The notes under the pieces: generated by a model
Database searches by the model: none
What the model was told of the DNA's origin: nothing
The model's input: only the letters and a program-made list of their open reading frames with translations
Program-made: the position numbers and the translations under genes
Assembly: GCA_965242535.1 (NCBI GenBank)
Contig: OZ251458.1
Coordinates: 2,480,001-2,544,000, forward strand
DNA length: 64,000 bases
Direction of reading: 5' to 3'
Source: VXRD01 sp965242535
Lineage (GTDB): Bacteria > Latescibacterota > UBA2968
Shown: in pieces, positions 39,837 to 49,649 of the stretch
How the letters are laid out: each line of letters starts with the position of its first letter
Position numbering within the stretch: position 1 is the stretch's first letter

Positions 39837-40859
39837 ATGAGCGATCTCAACGTCGGCATTGTCGGGCTCGGCTGGGTAGCAGGAGCACACATCGACACAT
39901 TCAAAGCGGTCAACGGCGCGAACGTCGCGGCGATCTGTTCTCGCCGCGACCTCGCCGCGCAATACGGCACGCCCCTCAAAGCGTACAAAAATTACGGGGA
40001 CCTGATCGCAGACCCGGACATTCACATCATCGACATCTGCACGCCCCACAAATTTCACGCGGATCAAGCCGTCGCGGCTGCCGAAGCGGGCAAGCACTTG
40101 ATCATCGAAAAACCCATCTGCCTGTCTTACGACGACCTCAAGCGGGTGCGCGATGCCATCCGCGCCGCGGGCGTGCAATCCTGCGTCTGCTTTGAATGCC
40201 GCTTTAGCGCGCACTTCTCCATGATCCGCGCCATCATCGACGAGGGCCTGCTCGGGGAATTGCACTACGGCGAAGTCGATTACTACCACGGCATTGGCCC
40301 ATGGTACGGGCAATTCGAATGGAATATCAAAAAGGACTTTGCCGGCTCCAGCCTGCTCACCGCCGGGTGTCATGCCCTCGATGCGTGCCTGTTCTTCATG
40401 GATGGCGAGGTCGAGGAAGTGACCAGCCTTGCCACCAAATCCAAATCCGACATTTTCCAGCCCTACGAATACGACACCACCAGCGTCTCCCTCCTCAAAT
40501 TTGCCAATGGCAATGCGGCAAAAGTCACTTCTTGCGTGGACTGCTTGCAGCCCTACTACTTCCACATTCACCTCGTCGGGTCGGAAGGCAGCCTGCTCGA
40601 CAACCGCATCTATTCCCACAAATTGCACGGCATGAGCAAGGACAAATGGAGCACCCTCGAGACCTCGCTGATCGATTCGGGCGACGTGGCCGATCACCCC
40701 TACGAGCCGCAGTTCCAAGCCTTTGTGGATGGCATCGGCGCGAATGAACCCATGCCGCGCACCAATTTCGACATCGCGTTTGAAACCCACCGCGTCAACT
40801 TCGCAGCCGACCTTTCGGCATCGCAAGGGCGCGCGGTCAAACTTTCGGAATTTGATTGA
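39837..40859 (+). CDS. Gfo/Idh/MocA-family oxidoreductase
   Basis: The 340-aa protein has the Rossmann motif VGIVGLGWVAGAHID, the catalytic-lysine motif LIIEKPICLSYDDL and the substrate stretch GGSSLLTAGCHALD-like FAGSSLLTAGCHALDA, all typical. It would oxidise a sugar or cyclitol with NAD(P). CGGAGG precedes the ATG. It has its own promoter and terminator, so it is transcribed alone. The substrate is not determined. Confidence 0.87.
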   Translation: MSDLNVGIVGLGWVAGAHIDTFKAVNGANVAAICSRRDLAAQYGTPLKAYKNYGDLIADPDIHIIDICTPHKFHADQAVAAAEAGKHLIIEKPICLSYDDLKRVRDAIRAAGVQSCVCFECRFSAHFSMIRAIIDEGLLGELHYGEVDYYHGIGPWYGQFEWNIKKDFAGSSLLTAGCHALDACLFFMDGEVEEVTSLATKSKSDIFQPYEYDTTSVSLLKFANGNAAKVTSCVDCLQPYYFHIHLVGSEGSLLDNRIYSHKLHGMSKDKWSTLETSLIDSGDVADHPYEPQFQAFVDGIGANEPMPRTNFDIAFETHRVNFAADLSASQGRAVKLSEFD

Positions 40860-40880
40860 GCGCAGTGTTCGAAAAACAAA

Positions 40881-40920
40881 AAAGGTCGAGATTCGCAGAG
40901 GATCTCGACCTTTTGCTTTT
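40881..40920 (+). terminator. Intrinsic terminator after the Gfo/Idh gene
   Basis: A 12-bp perfect stem AAAGGTCGAGAT/ATCTCGACCTTT (40881-40892, 40902-40913) with a 9-base loop is followed by TGCTTTT. It lies 21 bases after the stop. Confidence 0.9.
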
Positions 40921-41023
40921 GGGTTGACGAGGCGGGATAAATTGAGGAACTTTCAACGCCGTGCGATGGTTTTTCAACGAGTGGAATGGGGCGGGGACTG
41001 ACCCCTGACGAACAGAGGTGAGT

Positions 41024-42418
41024 ATGCAACGCTGGACGTGGACGCTGATTCTCGGGCTGATGGTCTCGCAGGTCGAGGCGACAATTGACCCCGAACATCG
41101 GGCCACCCTCGCGCAGATGGAAAAATTCAGCGAAGCCTTTGCCGCGGTGGCGTCCGAAGTCAATCCGGGCGTGGTGGCGATAGTCAACAAAAGAGATGTG
41201 GTCGTCGGGGTGCGGAGATCGACCGGCGATCCGTTTTTCGACCATTTTTTCGGCGGGCGCCTGCACTATCGGCGAGAGCGGCGAGAACAGAGCTTGGGCT
41301 CCGGCGTCCTCGTTTCGCGGGATGGCTATATCTTGACCAACGATCACGTCATTGCGCGAGCCGATGCCATTGAAGTGGAACTCGGCGATGGCAGAACCTT
41401 GGACGCGGTGTTGGTCGGAACCGATCCGCAAAGCGATGTGGCGGTCCTCAAAATTGACGGGCGCGACCTGCCCGCGGTGGAGATGGGCGATTCGGACAAA
41501 TTGAAAGTCGGCTCATGGGTGCTGGCTATCGGCAATCCCTATGGCTTGCGCCATACCGTGACCTACGGCATCGTGAGCGCGATAGGGCGTGGCAATTTGG
41601 ATCTGTTGGATTACGAGGATTTTATTCAAACCGACGCGGCGATCAACCCGGGCAACAGCGGCGGGGCGATGGTGAATTTGCGCGGGGAATTGGTGGGGAT
41701 CAACACGGCGATTTTGTCGCGCAGTGGGGGCAATCAGGGCATTGGCTTGGCCGTGCCGATCAACATGGCGCGCAATATCATGCAGCAAATTATCGCGCAC
41801 GGAACGGTGAAACGCGGGTATTTGGATGTGGCGGTTCAAGACCTCGGCGAGGAGCTTTCCGAAGCCTTGGGCCTCGACGTGAAGAAGGGCGCGCTGATCG
41901 GGGAAGTGGGGGCATCGGCCGAGCGATCGGGCCTACAGCCCGGCGATGTGGTCGTGGGGTTAAACGACCGCGAGATCGCCAATGCAGACGAATTTCTCAC
42001 GCGCATTGCGCGAACCCCACCCGGCGTTGAGGTGACGATAGAAGTGGTTCGAAATGGGCAACGCGAAAAACTGCGCGTCGCCGTGGGGGATTTCAATGTC
42101 CTAAAGGGGATGAGAGCGACCGACCTCGGCATGGATGTTCAAGCGCTGACCGCCGCGGTTGCGCGGCAACTGGGGTATCGCGCGCAAACGGGCCTGCTCA
42201 TCACCGATGTGAGATCGGGAAGCCCGGCCGACGCGGCGGGCCTACAGAGGTGGGATGTGATTCGCCAAATCAATCGCAGGCCCATCCGTTCTGTGGAAGA
42301 ATACGAAGACGCACTGGCCGGGGCGAAACCCGGCGACGAAATCGGCTTGATCATCCGCCGAGAAACCCGTTGGAATTACGGCAATTTTTACGCCGTGCTC
42401 AAAGTGCCAAGGCGGTGA
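41024..42418 (+). CDS. Periplasmic serine protease, HtrA/DegP family
   Basis: The 464-aa protein has a signal peptide (residues 1 to about 20), a trypsin-like domain with His in ILTNDHVIARAD, Asp in QSDVAVLKID and Ser in INPGNSGGAMV, and two PDZ domains. The motif LGSGVLVSRDGYI is standard. HtrA proteases degrade or refold damaged envelope proteins. AGAGGTGAG precedes the ATG at 41024, better than the GTG two codons upstream. The gene lacks a clear terminator and is followed by tandem repeats. Confidence 0.93.
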   Translation: MQRWTWTLILGLMVSQVEATIDPEHRATLAQMEKFSEAFAAVASEVNPGVVAIVNKRDVVVGVRRSTGDPFFDHFFGGRLHYRRERREQSLGSGVLVSRDGYILTNDHVIARADAIEVELGDGRTLDAVLVGTDPQSDVAVLKIDGRDLPAVEMGDSDKLKVGSWVLAIGNPYGLRHTVTYGIVSAIGRGNLDLLDYEDFIQTDAAINPGNSGGAMVNLRGELVGINTAILSRSGGNQGIGLAVPINMARNIMQQIIAHGTVKRGYLDVAVQDLGEELSEALGLDVKKGALIGEVGASAERSGLQPGDVVVGLNDREIANADEFLTRIARTPPGVEVTIEVVRNGQREKLRVAVGDFNVLKGMRATDLGMDVQALTAAVARQLGYRAQTGLLITDVRSGSPADAAGLQRWDVIRQINRRPIRSVEEYEDALAGAKPGDEIGLIIRRETRWNYGNFYAVLKVPRR

Positions 42419-42445
42419 GGCGGGGAGACGGGAGACGGGTAGCGG

Positions 42446-42793
42446 TCAATCAATCAACCATGCCCCATCAATCGTAGGGACAGGATCCCGTGCCTGGCTA
42501 AAGAACTCCAAAAAGCGAATGAGCCACAAAAGGCACAAAAGCCACAAAAGGGGTACAACTGGCGATAAGCCGTTCATCGTAGGGACAGGCCCCCGTGCCT
42601 GTCCGTGAATCAGGCGGTGAAACGATCAGAGGATCGATCAGTCAGGCCCCCATCAACCCGTAGGGACAGGCCCCCGTGCCTGTCCGTGAATCCAACGGCG
42701 AAACGATCAGGGAATCAATCAACCATGCCCCCATCAATCGTAGGGACAGGCCCCCGTGCCTGGCCGTGAATCAGGCGGTGAAACGATCTGGGG
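42446..42793. repeat. Tandem array of about 80-bp units with GGACAGGC palindromes
   Basis: Four units carry CGTAGGGACAGG and GTGCCTG at about 42474, 42578, 42659 and 42739, each followed by GTGAATC and GAAACGATC blocks and preceded by CAACCATGCCCCCATCAAT in several units. The first unit is diverged. The array fills the gap between the convergent htrA and sulfatase genes and ends at the sulfatase stop codon. No gene is seen. Confidence 0.85.
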
Positions 42794-44203
42794 TCAGTCC
42801 ACATCCTTTGCGTAACGCTCGTCTTGCACTTTGGCTTGCAGGCGGTGGAGTTCGTCTTTGAGTTCGCGGACGACCTCGGCGTATTCGGGATCGCCGTACA
42901 CATCGTTGAGTTCATGAGGGTCTTTTTGGAGATCGAAAAGCTCCCATTCGGGTTCTTTGGTATCTTCAACCGATCCTTTCTGTTGGAGGCCATCCGCGTA
43001 GTAGTAGATGAGTTTGTACTCGTGGGTGCGAACCCCGTAATGGGCATAAACGCCGTGGTGTGACAAGTGCATCCAATAGCGATAATACATCGAGGTTTGC
43101 CAGCCTTCGGGCGTTTCGCGGTTGAGCAAGGGACGGATGCTCGATCCCTGAAAAGTCTCGGGAATGTCGATCCCCGCGTAGTCGAGAAAGGTGGGGGCAA
43201 AATCGACATTGAGGATCATGTCGGTATTGACGCTACCCGGCTCGATTTCCTTGGGGTACCGAATGACGAACGGCATCCGCAGCGATTCCTCGTACATAAA
43301 ACGCTTGTCATACCAACCGTGGTCGCCCAGGAAAAAGCCTTGGTCAGACGTGTAAATGACGATGGTGTTCTCCGCGAGGCCCTCCGCGTCGAGATAGTCG
43401 AGCACGCGGCCCACGTTGTCATCAACAGACGCCACACAGCGCAGGTAGTCTTTGATGTAACGCTGGTACTTCCATTTCTTGTCTTCTTCGGGCGAGAGGC
43501 CCTCGGGGGGCGATCCCTTGAGGTCTCTTTCGTTCATGTCGCGGTCCACGCGCATCTTGGCGGCTTTGGCAGCACTGGCGCGGTTGCTGTAATCGTCCCA
43601 CAGGGTCTCGGGTTCGGGAATGTCCTCGTCCTCGTACAGGTGGGCGTGTTTCTCGTCTGGCTCCCAAGCCCGATGGGGGGCTTTGTGGTGATACATGAGC
43701 ATGAACGGGCGGTTGGTGTCTCGCGCTTCGAGCCAGTCGAGGCTCAAGTCCGTGATGATGTCCGTGACATAGCCCTCATAGACTTTTTCCTCGCCCATTT
43801 CTATCATTTTGGGATTGTGGTACAAGCCCTGACCGGGCAACACATTCCAGTAGTCAAAGCCGGTGGGATCGTGAATCCCGCCGTGACCGAGATGCCATTT
43901 GCCGATCATGGCGGTTTGATAGCCCGCGCGTTGGAGCAATTTGGGAAAGGTGAGTTGCCGCCCGTCGAGATGAGTCGCCAAGGTGGTGACGCCGTTGATG
44001 TGGTTGTACGTGCCGGTGAGGATGACCGCGCGACTCGGGGCGCAAATCGAGTTGGTGCAAAAGCAGTTGTCAAAACGCATGCCCTCGTTTGCGATGCGGT
44101 CGAGGTTGGGCGTCTCGTTGATGCGGCTGTCGTAGCAACTCATCGCATGCGATGCGTGGTCGTCCGACATGATGAAGAGGATGTTGGGGCGATTCGTCGG
44201 CAT
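42794..44203 (-). CDS. Type I (S1-family) sulfatase
   Basis: The 469-aa protein has ILFIMSDDHASH with metal-binding aspartates, the formylglycine site SICAPSRAVILTG, YQTAMIGKWHLG and GDHGWYDKRFMYEE. Cys at the CxPSR position must be converted to formylglycine by an FGE-type enzyme not seen here. No signal peptide is evident at the MPTNRPNILF start, which follows AAGGAG. It would release sulfate from a sugar or polysaccharide. The absence of an export signal is unusual for this family. Confidence 0.92.
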   Translation of the reverse strand: MPTNRPNILFIMSDDHASHAMSCYDSRINETPNLDRIANEGMRFDNCFCTNSICAPSRAVILTGTYNHINGVTTLATHLDGRQLTFPKLLQRAGYQTAMIGKWHLGHGGIHDPTGFDYWNVLPGQGLYHNPKMIEMGEEKVYEGYVTDIITDLSLDWLEARDTNRPFMLMYHHKAPHRAWEPDEKHAHLYEDEDIPEPETLWDDYSNRASAAKAAKMRVDRDMNERDLKGSPPEGLSPEEDKKWKYQRYIKDYLRCVASVDDNVGRVLDYLDAEGLAENTIVIYTSDQGFFLGDHGWYDKRFMYEESLRMPFVIRYPKEIEPGSVNTDMILNVDFAPTFLDYAGIDIPETFQGSSIRPLLNRETPEGWQTSMYYRYWMHLSHHGVYAHYGVRTHEYKLIYYYADGLQQKGSVEDTKEPEWELFDLQKDPHELNDVYGDPEYAEVVRELKDELHRLQAKVQDERYAKDVD

Positions 44204-44394
44204 AAAAAACTCCTTTGGTGAGGTGTGATCCACGAGGTTTCGGAACGCCATCCGTAAATATTAGGTCTAAGATCCGCGAGGGGCAAACGCCAAAAATAAT
44301 CACTTCCAGCACGCCCTCCGATCCGCGATTTGCCAACATAGCGCGTTGTGATCGAGATGGCAAGCGCGACAAATGGCTTTGAAGGAGCGAATGA

Positions 44395-47300
44395 ATGGGT
44401 GGTCAAAAATTGAAAACGCTTTTCGGTTGGATGCTCGTCGGATCGTTTTTTTTCAACGGCGAGAGTTTTGCGGGCGAGGCGCAGCGCGTGTGGACGGCTT
44501 TTCGGCAAGAAGACGGGTTGGCACACAATGTGGTGACGGCTGTCGAGCAAACGCCGGATGGGGCCATGTGGTTTGCCACTTTGGGCGGCGTGTCGCGCTA
44601 TGACGGCCGCGTTTGGAAGACGTATGGCGTCGAAGATGGCTTGCCCGGAGACGCGGTTTGGGATCTGGTCGCCACGCTCGACAACGCGGTTTGGGCCGCA
44701 TTGGGCCGCAGCCTCGACCGCCAACCCCAGCAGGCACTCGCTTATTTTATCCAAGAAAAATGGGTGGGCATCGATGGGCCAGAGCATTTGGCACAGGTGG
44801 GCGTGCGCCAGATTTTGGCGCTGGACAAAAGGCGCGCCTGTTTTGTGACAGATGACGGCCGCCTGTTCCGCCTGACCGGCGAGAAATTGGACGTGGTGAC
44901 GACCGATGGCCGCCCGATTCAAAACGTGCAAAGCCTGATGGCCGCCGCCGATGGCAAGGTGTGGGTCGCCTATGGCGGGCGAGGGGGGAATCCTTTGCTC
45001 GGGCCAGGGCTGGGGGCCAGGGGCGCGGGCCGCGGCGAGTCCCCTGGGCGAGGCAGGCGCGGTGGTTTTCGAGATGCGGACGGTTCAACAGGTCGCAGGG
45101 GCCGCGGGGGGTTCACAGGTGCAGAACGCGGGCCGCGGCCGCCGGGCATGCGGCGGGTAGGGGGGATAAGCGGCGGGCAAAGCATGGGAGTGTTGGACAT
45201 GGATACGGGCGTTTTGAAAGCCATTGCAGACATGGACAGTTTGGCCGATGTGTCCGTGTTGGCGATGGCACAAAGCGCCGATGGCGCGGTGTGGTTTGGC
45301 ACGAGAGAGCGCGGGCTTAAGCGGTATCATCGGGGAGAATGGGACGCGTTCACGACCGCACACGGCTTGCCCTCCAACCGCGTGCAGGTGATCCGCTTTG
45401 CAAAAGACGGGACCGCGTGGATCGGCACGCCTGCCGGCGCGGCGTTTCGAGATGCGCGCGGGCAATGGCACGCCTTTGCAGAACGCGAGGGCTTGCCCAA
45501 CAGCTATGTGGTCGATATCTGCATTGCCGCCGATGGCGCGATCTGGGTGGGCACGCGCGGCGGCATTGCGCGACTGGGGCTTTCGGGATGGCAACACCAT
45601 CTGGATTGGCCCGGGGTCGATGAGCGCGGCATGGTGCTGTTCGCCCTCGGCGACGGGGGTCAACTCTGGATCGGCAATGAAGCCCTGTACAAATTTGACC
45701 GGGGCGCGTGGAAAGAGGCGTATGACCTCGAGCGCGAGACGCGCGGGCGGCTGATCGATCTGTTCGTCGATGGCAAGGGCGATCTGTGGGCCGCAACCCC
45801 GTTTCAGTTGGCGCGTTACGACGGCGAATCGTGGCAGGTGATAACGCCCGATCACCTAAGGGGATCGGCGTTTTTCGCCGTGTGCCCGGCCCGAGATGGC
45901 GGCGTGTGGGTCCTGGTGCGCTCGGGCATTTATCGCTTCGATGGGCAGACGTGGACCATCCCATCTGTCGTGCGCGACCTCGCGGGGGAGGAGGTCGATC
46001 TCCATGGCATTTCGATTTGCGAGGCCAGCGATGGCGCGCTGTGGATAGGGCAGATGGACGGCGTGCTCCACGTGGCGGATGGCGAACCGCGCAAATACGC
46101 GGTTGACGATGGCATACCCGAAGGGCCGATCAATGCGGTTGCCGAAGATATCGGCGGGCGCATTTGGATCAGTTCACCGCTCGAGGGCGTGGCGCATTTC
46201 AATGGGCAGCGATGGCGGCGCGTGCCGGGGGCAGACCAAGCGCAATTCAACGGCATCAGTCGGATTTTTCCGGCCGACGATGGCACGGTTTGGTTGGCTT
46301 CGTCCATCGATGGCGCGATCCACACCGATGGCTTTGCATGGGTGCGCTATACGGTGCAAGAGGGCTTGCCCAGCACGCGGGTCTGGGACGTGAGGCAAGA
46401 TGCCGAAGGCCACCTCTGGTTCGCAACCGCCGAGGGGTTGGGCCATTACCGCCCGGACAGCGACGCGCCCGAAACCCTGCTTTTAGCTCCGCCCGCGCAA
46501 ATCGCGCCCTATCAGAACGCGCTGTTTGAATTTGCCGGGCAAGACGTGTGGAAGCAAACGCCCGATCGGTCCTTGCAATACGCCTGGCGGCTCAACCGGG
46601 GCGCGTGGTCCTCGTTTTCGCGCAACAATCGCGTGTTGTTGGAAAACCTCGATGCCGGCACGCACAAACTCGAAGTGCGCGCCATGGATCTCGCGTTCAA
46701 TGTGGATGCGACCCCAGTCGTGCAGGAGTTTGAAGTTTTGGCCCCCGTGTGGCAACGCCCATGGTTTGTGGGGTTGAGCGGCTTTTCGTTGCTCATAGTG
46801 GTGCTCACGACCGGATATGCGTTTCAAAAGCACAAACGCTGGCGCGTGGCACAGGCGCGTTTGATCCGGGAATTGGAGACCGAACTCCAAGAAGCCCACG
46901 ATATGCAGATGGGCTTGTTGCCCCGAGATCCGGTGCGCGAACAGGGCTTTGAGGTGGTGGGCAGATGCTTGCCCGCCAATCACGTCGGCGGCGATTACTT
47001 CACGTATTTTTGGCTGGACGACGACCGGCAAATCCTGGGATTCGGCGCCGCAGATGTATCGGGCAAGGCCATGCAAGGCGCGGTGCGGGCCATGCAGTTG
47101 AGCGGGATGTTGCACTACGAGGCGCGCGCGGAACGCCCCCCGATCGATGTGTTGCGGAACTTGAACGTCGTTTTGCAAGAGCAATTCGACGCGGCGAGTT
47201 TTGTGACCTGCTGTTTGGGCACGCTGTATTTGCAGAGCGGGAAGGTCGTTTTGGCCAATGCCGGGCATCCCTATCCCTATCGCGTCTCTGCGTCCGGGCA

Positions 47301-47616
47301 TTTGCACATGGTCGAATTGATGTCCGTGCCCTTGGGCATGACCTTGCCGCCCGAGGTCAATACCGATCCCAAAGAGGCGCGCATCTCATTAGAAATTGGC
47401 GATATGCTGGTGCTCTACAGCGATGGCGTGACGGATATGCAAAATGCAACGGGCGATTTTTACGAAGAAGCGCGGTTGGAAGCCCTGCTCAAAAAACACG
47501 CCCACGAGAATGCCAGCACCTTGATCGATACCGTGATAGACGACTTGCTCCAATTTCGCGCGTCGTCCGCCCAGACAGACGACGTCACGCTCCTCGTGAT
47601 CAAAAGGCACGCATAG
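44395..47616 (+). CDS. Reg_prop beta-propeller sensor with SpoIIE-type PP2C phosphatase
   Basis: The 1073-aa protein has a signal sequence (1-27), about fourteen two-component-regulator-propeller repeats, a Y_Y_Y-like domain (about 715-775), a membrane helix near 785-808 and a cytoplasmic coiled coil leading to a SpoIIE phosphatase (845-1070; NHVGGDYFTYFWLDD, FGAADVSGKA, VVLANAGHPYPYRV, LYSDGVTD). It probably senses something outside and dephosphorylates an anti-anti-sigma factor inside. An Arg/Gly-rich segment (about 194-262, e.g. GRGRRGGFRD) interrupts the propeller. No partner gene is adjacent. Confidence 0.88.
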   Translation: MGGQKLKTLFGWMLVGSFFFNGESFAGEAQRVWTAFRQEDGLAHNVVTAVEQTPDGAMWFATLGGVSRYDGRVWKTYGVEDGLPGDAVWDLVATLDNAVWAALGRSLDRQPQQALAYFIQEKWVGIDGPEHLAQVGVRQILALDKRRACFVTDDGRLFRLTGEKLDVVTTDGRPIQNVQSLMAAADGKVWVAYGGRGGNPLLGPGLGARGAGRGESPGRGRRGGFRDADGSTGRRGRGGFTGAERGPRPPGMRRVGGISGGQSMGVLDMDTGVLKAIADMDSLADVSVLAMAQSADGAVWFGTRERGLKRYHRGEWDAFTTAHGLPSNRVQVIRFAKDGTAWIGTPAGAAFRDARGQWHAFAEREGLPNSYVVDICIAADGAIWVGTRGGIARLGLSGWQHHLDWPGVDERGMVLFALGDGGQLWIGNEALYKFDRGAWKEAYDLERETRGRLIDLFVDGKGDLWAATPFQLARYDGESWQVITPDHLRGSAFFAVCPARDGGVWVLVRSGIYRFDGQTWTIPSVVRDLAGEEVDLHGISICEASDGALWIGQMDGVLHVADGEPRKYAVDDGIPEGPINAVAEDIGGRIWISSPLEGVAHFNGQRWRRVPGADQAQFNGISRIFPADDGTVWLASSIDGAIHTDGFAWVRYTVQEGLPSTRVWDVRQDAEGHLWFATAEGLGHYRPDSDAPETLLLAPPAQIAPYQNALFEFAGQDVWKQTPDRSLQYAWRLNRGAWSSFSRNNRVLLENLDAGTHKLEVRAMDLAFNVDATPVVQEFEVLAPVWQRPWFVGLSGFSLLIVVLTTGYAFQKHKRWRVAQARLIRELETELQEAHDMQMGLLPRDPVREQGFEVVGRCLPANHVGGDYFTYFWLDDDRQILGFGAADVSGKAMQGAVRAMQLSGMLHYEARAERPPIDVLRNLNVVLQEQFDAASFVTCCLGTLYLQSGKVVLANAGHPYPYRVSASGHLHMVELMSVPLGMTLPPEVNTDPKEARISLEIGDMLVLYSDGVTDMQNATGDFYEEARLEALLKKHAHENASTLIDTVIDDLLQFRASSAQTDDVTLLVIKRHA

Positions 47617-47632
47617 CGTGAGGAGTCAATTC

Positions 47633-49645
47633 ATGGTTGTAACTTCCCGCTTTTCCGCAAAAGCACTGCGCGACTTTCCGGCCAGCGCGCTTCTCGCGAT
47701 TGCAATTTTTTTCATCGTCGGCATCGCCGTTTTTGACGACTACGGCGTTTTTATAGACTATTTTTTACAACGCGATCTGGCGATCATGACCGCCAATTAC
47801 ATGTTTGGCAACGATGCAGATCTGCTCGCGCACAAAGATAAAACCTACGGCGTGGCCTTCGAGTTGCCATTGCTCTTTGTCGAGCGCGCCCTGGGGCTGA
47901 CGGACACCCACGACATCTCTTTGACTCGCCATCTCCTCACGCACGGCTTCTTCCTCATAGGCGGTTTTTTCTGCGCCCTGCTGGTCTATCGGATGTACGG
48001 CAACCGGTGGCTGGCGCTGTGTGCCCTGTTGCTGTTCCTCCTCCACCCTCGGATCTATGCCCACTCGTTCTTCAATACCAAGGATATCCCATTTCTCAGC
48101 ATGTTCATGATCGCGTTGTTTCTCATTCATCGCGCTTTTGACAAAGGCGATCTGTGGGGTTTTCTCTTGTGCGGCGTGGGCGTCGCGCTTTTGACCAACA
48201 TCCGCATTTTGGGCGTGATGCTCTTCCCTGCGGTTTTGGGCATGTGCGCGCTGGACTTGTGGCGCGCTTCCGATGGCGGTACGCGGGTGCGTATCCTCTG
48301 CAACAGCGCGGCATTTGTCTCGGTCGGTCTGGTCGCGCTATACGCCACTTGGCCCTTTCTCTGGCGCGACCCCATTGGGAATATGATCGCGGCGTTTGCG
48401 GAAATGGCCGACTATCCATACATGATTGCCGCTCAGAGATTTCGAGGCGAATGGTTCTCGAGTGACGCGCTCCCGCCCGACTACCTGCCCCACTATATTG
48501 GAGTAACCACTCCGCCGGTCGCGCTCCTGCTCACCATCATCGGGATCATTTTCCTGCTCTATCGGGGCATCGCCCGCCCTAGCGACATCCTTCGCAACAC
48601 GCCGGTGCGGTTCGGCTTTTTGGTTCTGGGTTGCTTCGCCCTCCCCATGCTCGCCGCCATTTTGCTCGGCTCTAATCTCTACAATGGCTGGCGGCATTTC
48701 TTTTTCTGCAATGCGTCATTTTCGGTTTTGGGCGCGTATGGTCTTCATGAGGTCGCATCCGCTGTCGAGCGAAAGTCCCTACGGGTTGGGATATATGCCT
48801 TGGTGGTCATCGGCTTCGCCGTGACGCTCGTCGAGATGGTTCACATCCATCCGCATCAACAAGACTACTTCAACGCGCTGGTCCATAGAAACAAACCGGA
48901 ATATCTCGACAAACAATACGGCAGGTCGCCAAGTGCGGCAACTGTAGCTTGGGAATCTTTGAAGTACGTGCTCGCACGATATCCCGATTCAACCCTATAT
49001 GTGTCCAATAGGCCAAAGAGAAGAGTCCTAAGCATGCTTCCCGAAGCGGACCGGCGAAGGGTATTTTGGGGACATGGTCTGAACGGCATAAATGTCCACC
49101 TTCACGAAACAAAAAGGACATTGGAGAAAGTGAATGCCCGACAGCGAGGCAACCGAAAGTTTTTCTCTTCTTCGGTCATCGCCAAACGCGAGGCTTTCGG
49201 TACGACGTTTTGGCAGGTGGAAAAACTGGACATCAGACCCGGCACGGACCCGCTGGCGTTCTACCGCGAAATGTATCGCTCGGCCGTGGCCGGCGAAGCA
49301 CTCGCCAAGTCGGCTTTCGACATCTATCTCGACGAGGGCCATCTCATCTACATCAAGACACCGTGCGGACCGCCCGATGTAGATGCATCTTTCTTTCTGC
49401 ACGTTCACCCCAAAGATGAGGCCGATCTCCCGGCGCATCGCAGGCCATTCAACTTTGACAACTTAGACTTCCACTTCAGTGGACCGTATGGCATGAGCTT
49501 TGACGACAAATGCCTGGTGCGGATCCCGTTACCCGACTACGCCATCGACCACATCCGGACAGGGCAGTACAGATTCTACCAACCCGACTACGTCCAAACC
49601 TGGCGGGCGACATTTCGAATCCCAGATGAAAGACTCGAGGAATAG
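47633..49645 (+). CDS. GT39-like membrane glycosyltransferase, tandem paralogue A
   Basis: The 670-aa protein has about eleven membrane helices in the first 400 residues and a soluble C-terminal part. It is near-identical over long stretches to the next gene. The first loop reads DYGVFIDYFLQRDLAIMT, where paralogue B keeps DYGISTDDPTQRNLAIMT. Family members have an acidic pair in this motif. Losing one acid suggests altered or lost activity here. AGGAG lies seven bases before the ATG at 47633. The family transfers sugars from polyprenyl donors. Confidence 0.75.
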   Translation: MVVTSRFSAKALRDFPASALLAIAIFFIVGIAVFDDYGVFIDYFLQRDLAIMTANYMFGNDADLLAHKDKTYGVAFELPLLFVERALGLTDTHDISLTRHLLTHGFFLIGGFFCALLVYRMYGNRWLALCALLLFLLHPRIYAHSFFNTKDIPFLSMFMIALFLIHRAFDKGDLWGFLLCGVGVALLTNIRILGVMLFPAVLGMCALDLWRASDGGTRVRILCNSAAFVSVGLVALYATWPFLWRDPIGNMIAAFAEMADYPYMIAAQRFRGEWFSSDALPPDYLPHYIGVTTPPVALLLTIIGIIFLLYRGIARPSDILRNTPVRFGFLVLGCFALPMLAAILLGSNLYNGWRHFFFCNASFSVLGAYGLHEVASAVERKSLRVGIYALVVIGFAVTLVEMVHIHPHQQDYFNALVHRNKPEYLDKQYGRSPSAATVAWESLKYVLARYPDSTLYVSNRPKRRVLSMLPEADRRRVFWGHGLNGINVHLHETKRTLEKVNARQRGNRKFFSSSVIAKREAFGTTFWQVEKLDIRPGTDPLAFYREMYRSAVAGEALAKSAFDIYLDEGHLIYIKTPCGPPDVDASFFLHVHPKDEADLPAHRRPFNFDNLDFHFSGPYGMSFDDKCLVRIPLPDYAIDHIRTGQYRFYQPDYVQTWRATFRIPDERLEE

Positions 49646-49649
49646 GGCA

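Noticed and set aside
39231..40826. A 531-codon minus-strand frame opposite the HEPN and Gfo/Idh genes
   Set aside because: It spans two clear plus-strand genes and an intergenic promoter and shows no family motif.
42446..42793. CRISPR array
   Set aside because: The repeats are about 80 bases apart with partly conserved spacers, irregular unit lengths and no cas genes. They are copies of a dispersed palindrome.
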